A stretch of 28,112 nt of DNA from Methanosphaera sp. Its GTDB lineage: Archaea > Methanobacteriota > Methanobacteria > Methanobacteriales > Methanobacteriaceae. The DNA is taken from positions 1 through 28,112 of the forward strand of contig JAFRMD010000131.1 of NCBI GenBank assembly GCA_017430835.1, given 5' to 3'. The translations under genes and the position numbers were made by a program. This document shows positions 9,008 to 18,600 of this stretch, one piece after another; positions within the stretch are counted from its first letter, which is position 1, and every line of letters starts with the position of its first letter. Under the pieces are notes generated by a model, which was given only the letters and a program-made list of their open reading frames with translations, had not been told where the DNA came from and did no database searches.

Positions 9008-9901
9008 ATGACTTCAGGTCAAGCTACTGCAAGAATAAAAAATATCGAAGAGTGGCATAAGTTTAAGGAAAATGCTGAAAAAAATGGAGTTAAAATTGGT
9101 GAAGCTTTAGAAAACTTATTAATACTTTACAACAACAATAAAATCATTAATTTTGAAGAAATGGAAACGATGAAAAATAATTATGATTCATCACAAAAAA
9201 CAATAGAAAAACTTAAAAAGGAAGTTGCAAAACTAAAAGAAGAAAATAATAATCTTGAAAAAGATAATTCTTCTTTAAACAACAAACTTTTGGATTTGGA
9301 TACTAAAAACACTACTCTTATAAATAGTAATAATGATCTCCAAAATAAAATCAATGAACAAGAAGAAAAAATTAATGATATTACTAAAGAAAATAACAAG
9401 TTAGTTATTCAAACATCAAATGATAAAAACATTTCAGAAAAATTAGAAGAAAGTACTGATATGATAGCTGAATTAAAATCTGAAAAAGAAAAATTATCAT
9501 TTACAAATAAAGAATTAGAAGCTAATAACCAGTCATTAAAAGAAGAAAATATCAAACTTAAAGGAATTTCAACTGTACCTGAAAGAGAAAAAGAATTATT
9601 ACAACAGCAATATGATAATTTGGAAGTTTTGTACAACAACCTAAAAAGTGATAATTCTATACTTAATGAATCTTTAAAAACATTAACAGATGAACTTAAA
9701 CAACAACAAAAAGATACTAGAACTGCACGTAGTGATTATAAGCATATTGTTGAAAACTTAAATAAATTACATGAGGAATTCAACGATATTCAAAATGAGA
9801 ACAAACAGTATAATGTAATGTTTGCTGAAATTAAAAAAATGTCTCTTATGGAAAGAATCCTGGGTAAATACCCAGAAGATATTAAAGAATTAAAACCATA
9901 A
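9008..9901 (+). CDS. Putative RHH-like DNA-binding protein with long coiled coil; unknown function
   Basis: I do not recognise a named family. The first ~45 residues, MTSGQATARIKNIEEWHKFK followed by ENAEKNGVKIGEALENLLIL, look like a ribbon-helix-helix unit: one strand, a first helix, a turn at NGVKIG, and a second helix. Residues about 65-270 are an unbroken Leu/Ile/Asn/Lys/Glu heptad coiled coil. The short C-terminal tail (MSLMERILGKYPEDIKELKP) is distinct. There is no signal peptide or membrane segment. An in-frame ATG at 8990 adds six residues. GGTG at 8999-9002, 5 nt before the ATG at 9008, favours the later start. The array of GTTAAC sites immediately upstream is the obvious candidate ligand (inference). 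The general plan recalls KfrA or MatP, DNA-binding heads with coiled-coil tails, but I claim no homology. It converges on guaB with a 24-bp gap. Confidence 0.7.
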   Translation: MTSGQATARIKNIEEWHKFKENAEKNGVKIGEALENLLILYNNNKIINFEEMETMKNNYDSSQKTIEKLKKEVAKLKEENNNLEKDNSSLNNKLLDLDTKNTTLINSNNDLQNKINEQEEKINDITKENNKLVIQTSNDKNISEKLEESTDMIAELKSEKEKLSFTNKELEANNQSLKEENIKLKGISTVPEREKELLQQQYDNLEVLYNNLKSDNSILNESLKTLTDELKQQQKDTRTARSDYKHIVENLNKLHEEFNDIQNENKQYNVMFAEIKKMSLMERILGKYPEDIKELKP

Positions 9902-9925
9902 AAAAAAATAATGGGGCTTATTTTC

Positions 9926-11419
9926 CTAACTTCTAGGATGATAGTTAGGACTTTCGTTTGTAATAGTTATATCATGAGGATGACTTTCGGACATACCATT
10001 TGGAGTAATGTGTACTAATTCTGCTTTTTCATGCATTTCTTTTATAGATGCTGCTCCAACATATCCCATTGAAGATTTTAGTCCACCCATTAATTGATAT
10101 ATTATCTGACTGGCCTCACCTTTGTACGGTACTACACCTTCAATACCCTCTGGCACTAATTTTGTTGAATTCATATTGCTTGAAGAACCTTGGAAATATC
10201 TATCTTTACCTGCTCCAACACCACCGGTCATTGCACCAAGTGAACCCATTCCCCTATATTGCTTGTATTTTCTACCATTTCTAATGGTCATTTCTCCAGG
10301 TGATTCAGTAGTACCTGCAAGCAAACTACCAACCATTACAGCATTTGCACCTACTGCCAATGCCTTAGCTACATCTCCTGAGTATCTTAATCCACCATCA
10401 GCAATTACTGGAACATCATAATCTGCAGCAACATCAGCTACACTAGAAACAGCACTTAGTTGAGGTACTCCAACACCTGCAACAATTCTTGTTGTACATA
10501 TTGAACCAGGACCAATACCTACTTTAATACCATTTATTTCAGCTTTTAATATATCTTCTGCTGCTTTTGCTGTTGCAATATTACCTAACAAAACATCTGA
10601 TTCAACATTTTTATTCATTTCTCGAACAGATTCGATAATATCTGTTTTATGACCATGGGCACTATCTATAGCTATAATATCAGCTCCAGCATCACTTAAA
10701 GCCATAGCTCTATCAATATCAAAAGGACCACAGGCTGCAGCTACTAGATATCTTCCATTTTTATCCCTTACAGAGTTGGGAAATTTTTTTCTTTCAAGAA
10801 TATCCTTCATTGTAACGATACCAACTAGTTGATTATTTTCTGAAACTACTGGTAATCGTTCAACCTTATTTTCATAAGCTAAATCTAATGCGACTTCAGT
10901 ATCAATGTCTTCAGAAATAGTTACAACATTATGAGTCATTACTTCTTTAACAATAGTGTTTAAACGTTTTCCTCGTAATGGTTTTATATCCCTTCGACTT
11001 ATAATACCAATTACTATATTTTCCTCGTTAACAACAGGTAATCCACTGACACCTTCAATATCCATTATATCCTGTGCATCTGCAACAGTTTCTTCAGGTG
11101 ATATTGTAATTACTTCTTTAACTGTTAATTCATTAGCATATTTAACTTTTTTAACTTCTTTAACTTCTTGTTCTACAGTTAAATTTCTATGGATTACTCC
11201 TAATCCCCCTTGTCTAGCTAATGAAACAGCCATTTCTGATTCCGTAACTGTATCCATAGCAGAACTAATCACAGGTATGTTTAATTCAAAATTTGTAGAT
11301 ACTTTGGTATTTAATTCTACATCTTTAGGTTCTATACTAGACAATCCTGGCTTAATTAAAAAATCATCAAATGTATAAGTATCTTCTGCTTTTATTAATT
11401 TATCTGTAAATTTACTCAT
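9926..11419 (-). CDS. guaB: Inosine-5'-monophosphate dehydrogenase
   Basis: GuaB oxidises IMP to XMP with NAD, the committed step to GMP. The protein has the normal 497 residues. The N-terminal block [12 protein letters not shown] and the early barrel strand [12 protein letters not shown] come first. A pair of CBS domains is inserted at about residues 95-215 ([21 protein letters not shown] is part of the second, split here by the reader at MTHNVVTI). The catalytic loop [11 protein letters not shown] has its Cys near residue 307. The phosphate and flap blocks [25 protein letters not shown] and the GAGKDRY region follow. The ATG at 11419 is preceded by AAAGGGG. A TATA-like element lies at 11453-11462. 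Transcription probably runs from here rather than from mfnB, 96 nt upstream. Confidence 0.97.
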   Translation of the reverse strand: MSKFTDKLIKAEDTYTFDDFLIKPGLSSIEPKDVELNTKVSTNFELNIPVISSAMDTVTESEMAVSLARQGGLGVIHRNLTVEQEVKEVKKVKYANELTVKEVITISPEETVADAQDIMDIEGVSGLPVVNEENIVIGIISRRDIKPLRGKRLNTIVKEVMTHNVVTISEDIDTEVALDLAYENKVERLPVVSENNQLVGIVTMKDILERKKFPNSVRDKNGRYLVAAACGPFDIDRAMALSDAGADIIAIDSAHGHKTDIIESVREMNKNVESDVLLGNIATAKAAEDILKAEINGIKVGIGPGSICTTRIVAGVGVPQLSAVSSVADVAADYDVPVIADGGLRYSGDVAKALAVGANAVMVGSLLAGTTESPGEMTIRNGRKYKQYRGMGSLGAMTGGVGAGKDRYFQGSSSNMNSTKLVPEGIEGVVPYKGEASQIIYQLMGGLKSSMGYVGAASIKEMHEKAELVHITPNGMSESHPHDITITNESPNYHPRS

Positions 11420-11452
11420 ATAATGCCCCTTTATATAAAAATCAACGTTTTA

Positions 11453-11462
11453 ATATATAAAA
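11453..11462 (-). promoter_or_regulatory. TATA box of guaB
   Basis: On the minus strand TTTTATATAT lies about 37 nt upstream of the guaB ATG, inside the 96-bp gap after mfnB. A transcription start about 25 nt downstream would leave a short leader containing the GGGG ribosome binding site. Confidence 0.4.
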
Positions 11463-11515
11463 TTCTAAATTTTATTAAAATTTTATATTAGTAATATCTT
11501 TATCTAAAATTCTAA

Positions 11516-12220
11516 TTAAATGTTATCTTTTAAGTCTCGAACTAAATTTTTATCTATAGTTCCAGTATTTCTATCGCCACCTGAACATACACAACCTCTT
11601 ACTCCCATGATATCACAGTTTATACTTTTTAACATAGAAATGTCTTCTTTATTGACTGAACCTGCTAAAGCTACTTTTAATCCAAAATTATGGGCAGAAT
11701 CAACAAATTTCTGTAATTGTTCTTTTGTCATATGATCTGTTAATCGATGGCCATCTTTAATATAAGTATCCAACATTGCAATATCACAACCACTATCATA
11801 GGCTACTTTAGGGATATCTTCTGGCAATACTGAACCTATCTGATAAGCATCAGCATATCCACAACTAACAACAATTATATTAGAATCGTATTCCTGGATA
11901 GTTCTTACAACTGATTGCATAACTTCGAAGGCTTCTTCATAATTTTTTGTACCATACAATCCTACTTTAATATAATTAGAACCTGAAACTGCACTTCCTA
12001 AAGCTGCTAATGATACTGTACCCGGTTTATATGGAACATCACCTATTGTTGTACTGAGGATAATTTCATTTATGGCATAATCACTTATTTCTTTAATTAC
12101 CCATGGAAAATTAGCTCCCAAGGAACCTTCTTTAGGATTTTTTACATCAAGAATATCTGCTCCTCCAAGAGTTGCTTCTTTTGCTTCTTTTAAATTTATT
12201 GCACTAACCAACAATTCCAT
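11516..12220 (-). CDS. mfnB: (5-formylfuran-3-yl)methyl phosphate synthase, methanofuran biosynthesis
   Basis: MfnB condenses two glyceraldehyde-3-phosphate molecules to the furan precursor of methanofuran, the first C1 carrier of CO2-reducing methanogenesis. The protein (234 residues, former UPF0264/DUF556) has Lys27 in DVKNPKEGSLGANFPWVI and Lys155 in LDTYIKDGHRL. These match the positions of the two catalytic lysines known from the Methanocaldococcus enzyme. The barrel strands and the C-terminal GGDRNTGTI phosphate loop are intact. The AGGTTGAT site 3 nt ahead of the ATG at 12220 supports the start. It follows pheS and a 49-aa gene on the same strand and probably shares their transcript. 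Confidence 0.95.
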   Translation of the reverse strand: MELLVSAINLKEAKEATLGGADILDVKNPKEGSLGANFPWVIKEISDYAINEIILSTTIGDVPYKPGTVSLAALGSAVSGSNYIKVGLYGTKNYEEAFEVMQSVVRTIQEYDSNIIVVSCGYADAYQIGSVLPEDIPKVAYDSGCDIAMLDTYIKDGHRLTDHMTKEQLQKFVDSAHNFGLKVALAGSVNKEDISMLKSINCDIMGVRGCVCSGGDRNTGTIDKNLVRDLKDNI

Positions 12221-12266
12221 TTTATCAACCTAAAAAATATAAAACTCTAAAAAAGATATGATGAAA

Positions 12267-12416
12267 TTAAAATACTTTTAATTCTTTTAATAATTTATCT
12301 CGTTCTTTTTTAAGACTTTCTATTTTTTCCTTGTTTTCATCTTTATTTTCTTTTTCTAACATTATTATTGTGTTTGTTATTGCTTCAAGATTAAATTCTA
12401 AAGGACTTATAACCAT
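12267..12416 (-). CDS. Small 49-residue charged protein between pheS and mfnB
   Basis: An ATG at 12416 opens a 49-codon frame ending at TAA (12267-12269). GAGGTG at 12422-12427 lies 5 nt before the ATG and is among the strongest ribosome binding sites in the window. It begins right after the pheS stop. The product starts MVISPLEFNLEAITNTIIML and continues as a Lys/Glu-rich amphipathic helix (KIESLKKERDKLLKELKVF), a likely short coiled coil. It is too small for most gene callers. I recognise no family. The position in the pheS-mfnB operon and the strong site make it likely to be real. Confidence 0.65.
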   Translation of the reverse strand: MVISPLEFNLEAITNTIIMLEKENKDENKEKIESLKKERDKLLKELKVF

Positions 12417-12430
12417 AAGAACACCTCTAT

Positions 12431-13984
12431 CTAAAATGATTTAATATTTTTTGTTACTGGTAAATTTCTTAACCATCCTATATCACTTTGATATAACATA
12501 CGTATATCTTCTACATCACATCTCATCATAGCTAAACGTTCTATTCCCAAACCAAAAGCGGCAACTTGTGTTTTTATTCCTAATGGTTCTAAAACTTCGG
12601 GTCTGAACATTCCAGAACCTCCTAATTCCATCCAACTTTTCTTTTCAGGAACATAGATCTCCGATTCTATTGAAAGATAAGTATACGGGAAATAAGCTGG
12701 TCTGAATCTGACTTTAAATCCTAATTTTTTATAAAATTCTTTAAGAATTCCTAAAAGATTTTTAAAACTCATATCATCTCCTGCAACAATCCCTTCTACT
12801 TGATGAAATTCAGGTAAATGTTTATAATCTAAAGTTTCTCTACGGAATACTCTGCCTACCGAAAACATTTTTAAAGGTGGTTCATGTTCTGATAGATATC
12901 GGACAGATAACCCCGTAGTATGTGTTCTTAAAACCATTTGTTTTGCTACTTCAATATCCCATTTATATTTCCAACCTTGACTTCCAGTATTTCCTCCATA
13001 TTCATGTTCAGCCTGAGTTTTTTGTACTAATTCTTTATCAGGCAAATCTGCAATAGGAGGATTATTTACATAAAATGTATCCTGCATTTCACGAGCCGCA
13101 TGATCTTGTGGTTGGAACAACATATCAAAATTCCAAAATGCTGATTCTAGAATAGTTCCTTTAGCTTCATCAAAACCCATATCAATAAATACATTCCTTA
13201 TTTCTTCTATAGTTTGCTGTAATGGATGTACTTTACCTGGAAAACTATTTGGAGCTGATGCATTAATGTCATAACCTCTATAATGTAAATTTTTCCAGGA
13301 CCCTGTTTTTAAGTGTTCATGAGTTAATTGTGTTGCTTCTTCTTGAATTTCGTAACCTTTGTCAAGAATTTTATTTCCCAAGTCATTTAATTTAAATTTG
13401 AATTCCTGTTTAGTTTTGATATCAAACAGATCTTTTCTTTTATCAAATTCTTTTTTAATATCTTTATATTCTTCAGGAATTTCTGAATCATCCACTTCTT
13501 TTCTTTTAAATATGCCTTTTAAGAATTTATATTCCGGTAATTCTTCTATATTAACATTTTTACCTTCTTCAGTTAATGATAGTTTTCCCTTGTTCATTTT
13601 AGCCCATTTTCGACGCATCAATACTCCAATTGAGAAATTCATTTGGTGTTTTGATATTCCAGCTTTTTCCATTACATCATTTATCGGAACCTCCAAAATA
13701 CCCTCATTTGAAAATTCCTGTAATGCTTTTAAAATTCTGTGTTCAGGTAACCCGTTTAGAGCATAATCTTTTCCTTCATCAGATAATCCAATTGTTTCTT
13801 TAACATTTTTATCCACTGTAATAATATCTTTACTAGATAACATTCCTGCTGCACTAGTTACAGCTTTAACTGGAATATCTGCTTTTTCGGCAATTTCTTC
13901 TGGTGTTTGATCTGAATCATCAGCTATTTCTTTAAGTAATTTTTTTTCGTATAAATGCAATTCGTTAATTACTTTATCTAACAA
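12431..13984 (-). CDS. pheS: Phenylalanyl-tRNA synthetase alpha subunit
   Basis: This catalytic subunit of the heterotetrameric enzyme charges tRNA-Phe. At 517 residues it has the archaeal/eukaryotic form. About 170 N-terminal residues hold winged-helix-like tRNA-binding repeats ([20 protein letters not shown] and similar). The class II core begins around residue 230, with motif 2 in [28 protein letters not shown] and motif 3 near [13 protein letters not shown] at the C-terminus (each block described in part). The start codon is TTG at 13984. AGGAGG at 13993-13998, 8 nt upstream and overlapping the stop of the CitG-family gene, makes this assignment firm. pheT is not in the window, as is common in archaea. 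Confidence 0.96.
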   Translation of the reverse strand: MLDKVINELHLYEKKLLKEIADDSDQTPEEIAEKADIPVKAVTSAAGMLSSKDIITVDKNVKETIGLSDEGKDYALNGLPEHRILKALQEFSNEGILEVPINDVMEKAGISKHQMNFSIGVLMRRKWAKMNKGKLSLTEEGKNVNIEELPEYKFLKGIFKRKEVDDSEIPEEYKDIKKEFDKRKDLFDIKTKQEFKFKLNDLGNKILDKGYEIQEEATQLTHEHLKTGSWKNLHYRGYDINASAPNSFPGKVHPLQQTIEEIRNVFIDMGFDEAKGTILESAFWNFDMLFQPQDHAAREMQDTFYVNNPPIADLPDKELVQKTQAEHEYGGNTGSQGWKYKWDIEVAKQMVLRTHTTGLSVRYLSEHEPPLKMFSVGRVFRRETLDYKHLPEFHQVEGIVAGDDMSFKNLLGILKEFYKKLGFKVRFRPAYFPYTYLSIESEIYVPEKKSWMELGGSGMFRPEVLEPLGIKTQVAAFGLGIERLAMMRCDVEDIRMLYQSDIGWLRNLPVTKNIKSF

Positions 13985-13996
13985 ATTATTTTCCTC

Positions 13997-14935
13997 CTAT
14001 TTATTTATTAAACCTGTTACTGAATATCTATCAACTAATCCTATAAATAAAGAAGCCGCTGTAAAATCAGCAGTTGTTCCAGGATTGTATTTTTTTTCTC
14101 TTAGATATTTATCAAAACTATTTAATGCTTTTAATCTATCATAAGTAGCTATTTCAGTGGTTTTTAAAATTTCTTTAGCTCTTTTCGAGACATCAACAGC
14201 CACCTGTTTTCCATATTTTCGATATATTAACGTATCCGGCACATTGGCAAGAATAGTTAAAAATATTTGCAATGTCACATCATTTTGTGAATAATCTCTA
14301 AAATGCATTGCATAAGCAGGATACCCATATTCAGACAATACTGGCAAACCATTAATTAATTCATATGAAATTTTATCATACATTGCTGACATTCTAAATA
14401 AATCATAAATGTTTACATTGTTTTGAATTATATCGTTAATTGTATTATCATTTTTTGCATCATATTTAGAAGTTTTATTATCCATACCTCCAGCTTTAGA
14501 TAAAACAATAGCATTTACTAACGAGATTGCATCATTTGTCTGAGTACTTTTAAGTATTAATTTGACAGTTCTAGGCAAATTTGCTATTGTAGATTGTTCA
14601 TTAAAAGATCCAAATGCGGCTGCTATTGGAATAAACAACATACTAATACCTAAATTAGTATTGGTTTGAACTAAATTATTTGTATTTCGAACAGTATTAT
14701 AAATCGCTTTTCCAATACCTATTTTATGTAACATATTTGGAAAATATCTTGAAGAACTATATGCTACTTGTTCTAAATTTTCCCTTAATATAACACTACT
14801 AATAAGAAAATCTTCATAAAGCATATTTTCAAAATTTTTAGTTCTATGAACATTACCTGGTTTAGGAGTTCCACTAACTTCAAACAGTGTTGCTAATTCA
14901 CCCAATTTAGCAATATCCCGATAATTTAGTATCAT
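13997..14935 (-). CDS. CitG/triphosphoribosyl-dephospho-CoA synthase family protein
   Basis: The family blocks are EVSGTPKPGNVHR near residue 20, KAGGMDNK (~148-155) and the C-terminal NPGTTADFTAASLFI (~289-303). They place this 312-residue protein with CitG/MdcB, which make the triphosphoribosyl-dephospho-CoA precursor of the citrate/malonate lyase prosthetic group. No lyase gene is in view and such lyases are not part of methanogen metabolism. The archaeal members therefore probably phosphoribosylate or process a different substrate. The gene stops 12 nt before pheS, with mfnB two genes further on, so a role in cofactor synthesis is an attractive but unproven guess. GGAGG at 14948-14952 precedes the ATG by 12 nt. 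Confidence 0.8.
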   Translation of the reverse strand: MILNYRDIAKLGELATLFEVSGTPKPGNVHRTKNFENMLYEDFLISSVILRENLEQVAYSSSRYFPNMLHKIGIGKAIYNTVRNTNNLVQTNTNLGISMLFIPIAAAFGSFNEQSTIANLPRTVKLILKSTQTNDAISLVNAIVLSKAGGMDNKTSKYDAKNDNTINDIIQNNVNIYDLFRMSAMYDKISYELINGLPVLSEYGYPAYAMHFRDYSQNDVTLQIFLTILANVPDTLIYRKYGKQVAVDVSKRAKEILKTTEIATYDRLKALNSFDKYLREKKYNPGTTADFTAASLFIGLVDRYSVTGLINK

Positions 14936-15084
14936 ATACCATTTAATCCTCCAAATATTCGTTGAGTTTCATTAATTGTGATAATAAAATTAAGATTTAA
15001 AATATTATTATTCATTATAATTAATCTTTGTAATTAATTAATAATTAATATTTGTAAAAAAAGGGAAAATTAATGGGAGAAGAA

Positions 15085-16050
15085 TTATTCAATATCTAAT
15101 AGTTGAGGTACAAAATAACTTATTATCATATCTGCACCAGCTCTTTTAATACTCAGCAAAGTTTCATCCAACAAATCTTTTGTGATGTAACCTTTTTCTA
15201 TTCCTGCTGTAATCATAGAATATTCCCCACTCACCTGATATGCTATAGTAGGCATTTTAAATCTATTTTTTACTGCTTTTAAAACATCCAAATAAGGTAA
15301 AGCAGGTTTTACTATAATGGCATCTGTTCCTTCATCAACATCCAATTGGACTTCACGTAATGCTTCATTGAAATTTGCAGGATCCATTTGATATGATTTT
15401 CTATCTCCAAAACTTGGTGTAGAATCTGCAGCATCCCTGAAAGGCGCATAATATGTTGAAGCATATTTCGCAGCATACGAAAAAATAGGAGTGTTGATAT
15501 ATCCATTCAAGTCCAATCCTTCCCTAATTGCTTTAACTCTACCATCCATCATGTCACTAGGAGCAATAACATCAACACCCGCATCAGCATAACTGACTGC
15601 AATCTTTGACAAATATTCTAACGTTTCATCATTTTGTACATACTCGTCCTTAATTATTCCACAATGCCCATGATTTGTGTATTCACACATACAAACATCA
15701 CCCAAGACCACTAAGTTTGTTTGTTCTTTGAGTCCTTTGATAGTTTGTTGAATTATACCATTAGGATTATATGCAGAGCTAGCTACTTCATCCTTATTAT
15801 CCGGTATTCCAAATAATATTACTGATGTTAAACCATCATCCTCCAACAATCCTGCAAAATCAACTGCATCATCTACAGAATATCTGTATTGACCAGGCAT
15901 AGTTCCAATTTCTTCTGGTTCGCCACTTTTTGTAGATTCTTTAATATAGACTGGATATATTAAGTCACCAATATCAACATCGGTTTCTCTAAACATTGCT
16001 CTAATTCTTTCATCAGTTCTCATTCGTCTCATTCTAACATTTGGAAACAT
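15085..16050 (-). CDS. hemB: Delta-aminolevulinic acid dehydratase (porphobilinogen synthase)
   Basis: HemB condenses two 5-aminolevulinate molecules to porphobilinogen, the second common step toward coenzyme F430, cobamides and siroheme. The two Schiff-base lysines are visible: AAKYASTYYAPFRDA (~Lys195) and IVKPALPYLDVL (~Lys247). The Cys-rich metal site GDVCMCEYTNHGHCG (~117-131) indicates a zinc-type enzyme. Length (321) is normal. AGGTG lies 5 nt before the ATG at 16050. It follows the agmatinase gene by 12 nt, so they form an operon. The 149-bp gap downstream to the CitG-family gene is AT-rich and holds that gene's promoter. Confidence 0.97.
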   Translation of the reverse strand: MFPNVRMRRMRTDERIRAMFRETDVDIGDLIYPVYIKESTKSGEPEEIGTMPGQYRYSVDDAVDFAGLLEDDGLTSVILFGIPDNKDEVASSAYNPNGIIQQTIKGLKEQTNLVVLGDVCMCEYTNHGHCGIIKDEYVQNDETLEYLSKIAVSYADAGVDVIAPSDMMDGRVKAIREGLDLNGYINTPIFSYAAKYASTYYAPFRDAADSTPSFGDRKSYQMDPANFNEALREVQLDVDEGTDAIIVKPALPYLDVLKAVKNRFKMPTIAYQVSGEYSMITAGIEKGYITKDLLDETLLSIKRAGADMIISYFVPQLLDIE

Positions 16051-16062
16051 ATTTTCACCTTT

Positions 16063-16947
16063 TTATTCTTTTAAACATAAAAAATCATAAATTACTTTAG
16101 CTGCATTAATGCTTGTTGAATCTCCTATAGTATCTGAAGATACTTCTACAACATCCAGACCAACAGTATCTTTTACTGACAATATCCCCATCATATCTTC
16201 TAAATCTATAGGTGTTATCCCACAAGGAGCGGGAGTTCCAACTGAAGGGGCATATGAAGGATCCAAAACATCAATATCAACGGATATATATAAGGGAGTA
16301 TTAATATTTTCTAAGTAATTTAAAACTTGTTTCTTATTTTTGATAATATCCTGATTAGTAAAAAACGTTATATTGTCTTGTTTTTTAACATACTGATATT
16401 CATCAAATTCTGCTGATCTAATACCTATTTGAACAATTTCTTTAGGATTTAACTCATGAATTCTTCTTAACACTGATGCATGAGAGTACTTTTCACCAAG
16501 ATATTCGTCTCTCATATCAAAGTGAGCATCAAAATGGATTACGGTCATATTATGAAAATACTCCTCATCATAATCATGTATGGCTTTTAAAACACCAAAA
16601 GATATCGTGTGTTCCCCACCAATAACGATTGGTCGTAAACCAATTTCAAATAATGAAAGAATGGTATCTTCAATCATAATATTTGTTTTTTCATAATTCC
16701 CCGTAGCAACATTGATATCGCCAATATCATAATTATCTACTGTTAATGAAGTATTAAATCGTAAATTGTAAGATTCAAAATTGTATGATGCTTCTCTTAC
16801 AGCTTTTGGACCATATCTAGAACCAGATTTATAACTGGTTGTACTATCAAATGGTACGCCCATAATTGCATATCCAGATAAATCTTCTTCATTAGTTAAA
16901 TTATCTGAAAATGCATATTTCATCATATTATCAGTATAAAAAAACAT
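16063..16947 (-). CDS. speB: Agmatinase (ureohydrolase family)
   Basis: The binuclear manganese ligands of ureohydrolases are present: GGEHT (~110-114), HFDAHFD (~137-143) and SVDIDVLDPSYAP (~220-232). The N-terminal PFDSTTSYKSGSRYGPKAVR block is typical of agmatinase rather than arginase, so it should split agmatine to putrescine and urea in polyamine synthesis. Length 294 is normal. The ATG at 16947 has only a weak GTTGAT site. The 106-bp gap to rfcL carries a T/A-rich stretch that may hold its promoter. It leads a two-gene unit with hemB. Confidence 0.94.
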   Translation of the reverse strand: MFFYTDNMMKYAFSDNLTNEEDLSGYAIMGVPFDSTTSYKSGSRYGPKAVREASYNFESYNLRFNTSLTVDNYDIGDINVATGNYEKTNIMIEDTILSLFEIGLRPIVIGGEHTISFGVLKAIHDYDEEYFHNMTVIHFDAHFDMRDEYLGEKYSHASVLRRIHELNPKEIVQIGIRSAEFDEYQYVKKQDNITFFTNQDIIKNKKQVLNYLENINTPLYISVDIDVLDPSYAPSVGTPAPCGITPIDLEDMMGILSVKDTVGLDVVEVSSDTIGDSTSINAAKVIYDFLCLKE

Positions 16948-17053
16948 TAATCAACAACTCTATAATCACTTTAAATAAATTATATATTATATTAAAATAT
17001 AGTTTTTCATTAAATTTAAAAACTTCTAAAAAATAGAAAAATTTAGGAGGAGG

Positions 17054-18589
17054 TTAAAAATCAAATAATGTTGTTTGTTTATATTTTTTTGTTTTGGTTT
17101 CTTTTTTATCTTCATTTTGTTCAGGTTCTAAATAATCTTCAATACCTTTTTGTTCTTTGGAAGCTTTTTCATCAGTTTTAATTTCTTTAGTCTTTTTAAC
17201 TTTTTGATTATTTTTATCTTCTTTAAACTCTTTAAATTTTGAATCAGAACCTGTTGTTTTATCTTTCTTTTTTAAATTATCGTTTTCTTTCGATGAATTT
17301 TTCTTAAGCTCTTTTAATCTTTTTTCTTCTTCTTGTTTTTTCTTTAGTTCTTTCAAACGTTTTTTCTCTACTGAAGCAGGAATCTTTCTAGATCGGAATA
17401 ATTTTATTTCATCATCTGTTAATTTAAAGTATTCTTTTAAATCATAGGCTCTTTCATTATCTTCAAATAATACTTCATAATAGGGTAAATGTTTTTCTAA
17501 TTCTTTAGGTGATGTGTGCAATCTTTTTCCCATCTTCGTAGTTACATCTTCCACAAGATTTTTTCTTTTTCTACTTTTTGATAATTTAGAAAATACTGTT
17601 GATCCAGTGTATCTGGCAAACTTTTTATAAGTTTGTTTTTTGCTGTTTGCTACTCCACGCCCCATAAACAAAAATGCATATTTCCAGTAAGTATAATTTT
17701 GTGTTTTAAAAGCTCTTCCCAAGTTTAAATCCGCTAATGCCAAGTTTTCATATGCTTTTGCAATTTCATCTACACGTTCATATTCTCTAGGTACATTTTC
17801 AGCAATGAATTCTAATAGTATTGATGGTTGGGCATCAACTCTCATTGCTTCTAGCACGTGTTCCGGATTTTTACTTTTTAAAACTGTTCTGACTGTATCA
17901 AAAATATTTTGTTCATTGTCTTTTTTTGATATTACTGAAATACTATCTATAGTAATATGTTTTGATTCATCCACAATAGCTTCTAAACTTGTAATTGCCG
18001 ATCTTAAATCACCATTGCTTTGTTTACTCAATAGTTTTAAAGCTTCTGGTTCATAAGATATATCTTCTTCAGCACAGATTCGTTTTAATTGTGCATTAAT
18101 TGAATTAGAGTGTATTTTTGTAAATTTTAACGCTTGACATTTTGATTTTATGGAAGTCAAACGTTTACTATATGGATCATTAGCCATCATTATTAATGGT
18201 TGTTTGGAGTTTTTGATAGTTTCGTTTATTGCTCGAACCCCTCCAGAATCATCACGACCATTAATTCCATCAACTTCATCCATTATCAACAATTTTTTTC
18301 CTTCTTGGAAAAGGCTTTTTGTTTGTGAAGCTTCCCCAATACTCCTTTTTAATATATCATATGATCGTTTATCACTAGCATTGACTTCTATTGTTTCAGA
18401 AAAATATTCTTTTCCAACTAAATGAGCCATAGTTGTTTTTCCAACACCTGGTGGTCCCATCAATAATAATGGTTTTTGTGGAATCCCCTGCAACCAATTA
18501 TTAGCCCATACTTCTATTTGTGCTTTAATTTTAGCATTTCCAAGTACGTCACCTAATGTTTTAGGTGAATATTTTTCTACCCATTTCAA
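17054..18589 (-). CDS. rfcL: Replication factor C large subunit (clamp loader)
   Basis: RFC-L with four RFC-S subunits opens PCNA and loads it on primed DNA. The AAA+ module has Walker A GPPGVGKTT (45-53) and Walker B LLIMDEVDG (~99-107). The N-terminal MKWVEKYSPKTLGDVLG matches archaeal RFC-L. Residues about 390-500 are a low-complexity Lys/Glu/Asp tail of runs such as LKKKQEEEKRLKELKK. It ends in a PCNA-interacting motif KQTTLFDF at the very C-terminus (504-511). Length 511 is normal for the archaeal subunit. Its start is 11 nt after the rfcS stop, so the stoichiometric partners are co-transcribed. Confidence 0.97.
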   Translation of the reverse strand: MKWVEKYSPKTLGDVLGNAKIKAQIEVWANNWLQGIPQKPLLLMGPPGVGKTTMAHLVGKEYFSETIEVNASDKRSYDILKRSIGEASQTKSLFQEGKKLLIMDEVDGINGRDDSGGVRAINETIKNSKQPLIMMANDPYSKRLTSIKSKCQALKFTKIHSNSINAQLKRICAEEDISYEPEALKLLSKQSNGDLRSAITSLEAIVDESKHITIDSISVISKKDNEQNIFDTVRTVLKSKNPEHVLEAMRVDAQPSILLEFIAENVPREYERVDEIAKAYENLALADLNLGRAFKTQNYTYWKYAFLFMGRGVANSKKQTYKKFARYTGSTVFSKLSKSRKRKNLVEDVTTKMGKRLHTSPKELEKHLPYYEVLFEDNERAYDLKEYFKLTDDEIKLFRSRKIPASVEKKRLKELKKKQEEEKRLKELKKNSSKENDNLKKKDKTTGSDSKFKEFKEDKNNQKVKKTKEIKTDEKASKEQKGIEDYLEPEQNEDKKETKTKKYKQTTLFDF

Positions 18590-18600
18590 TTTAATGCTTC

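Noticed and set aside
15312..15506. Second minus-strand frame inside hemB
   Set aside because: It lies out of frame within the conserved HemB core, including its active-site lysine region.
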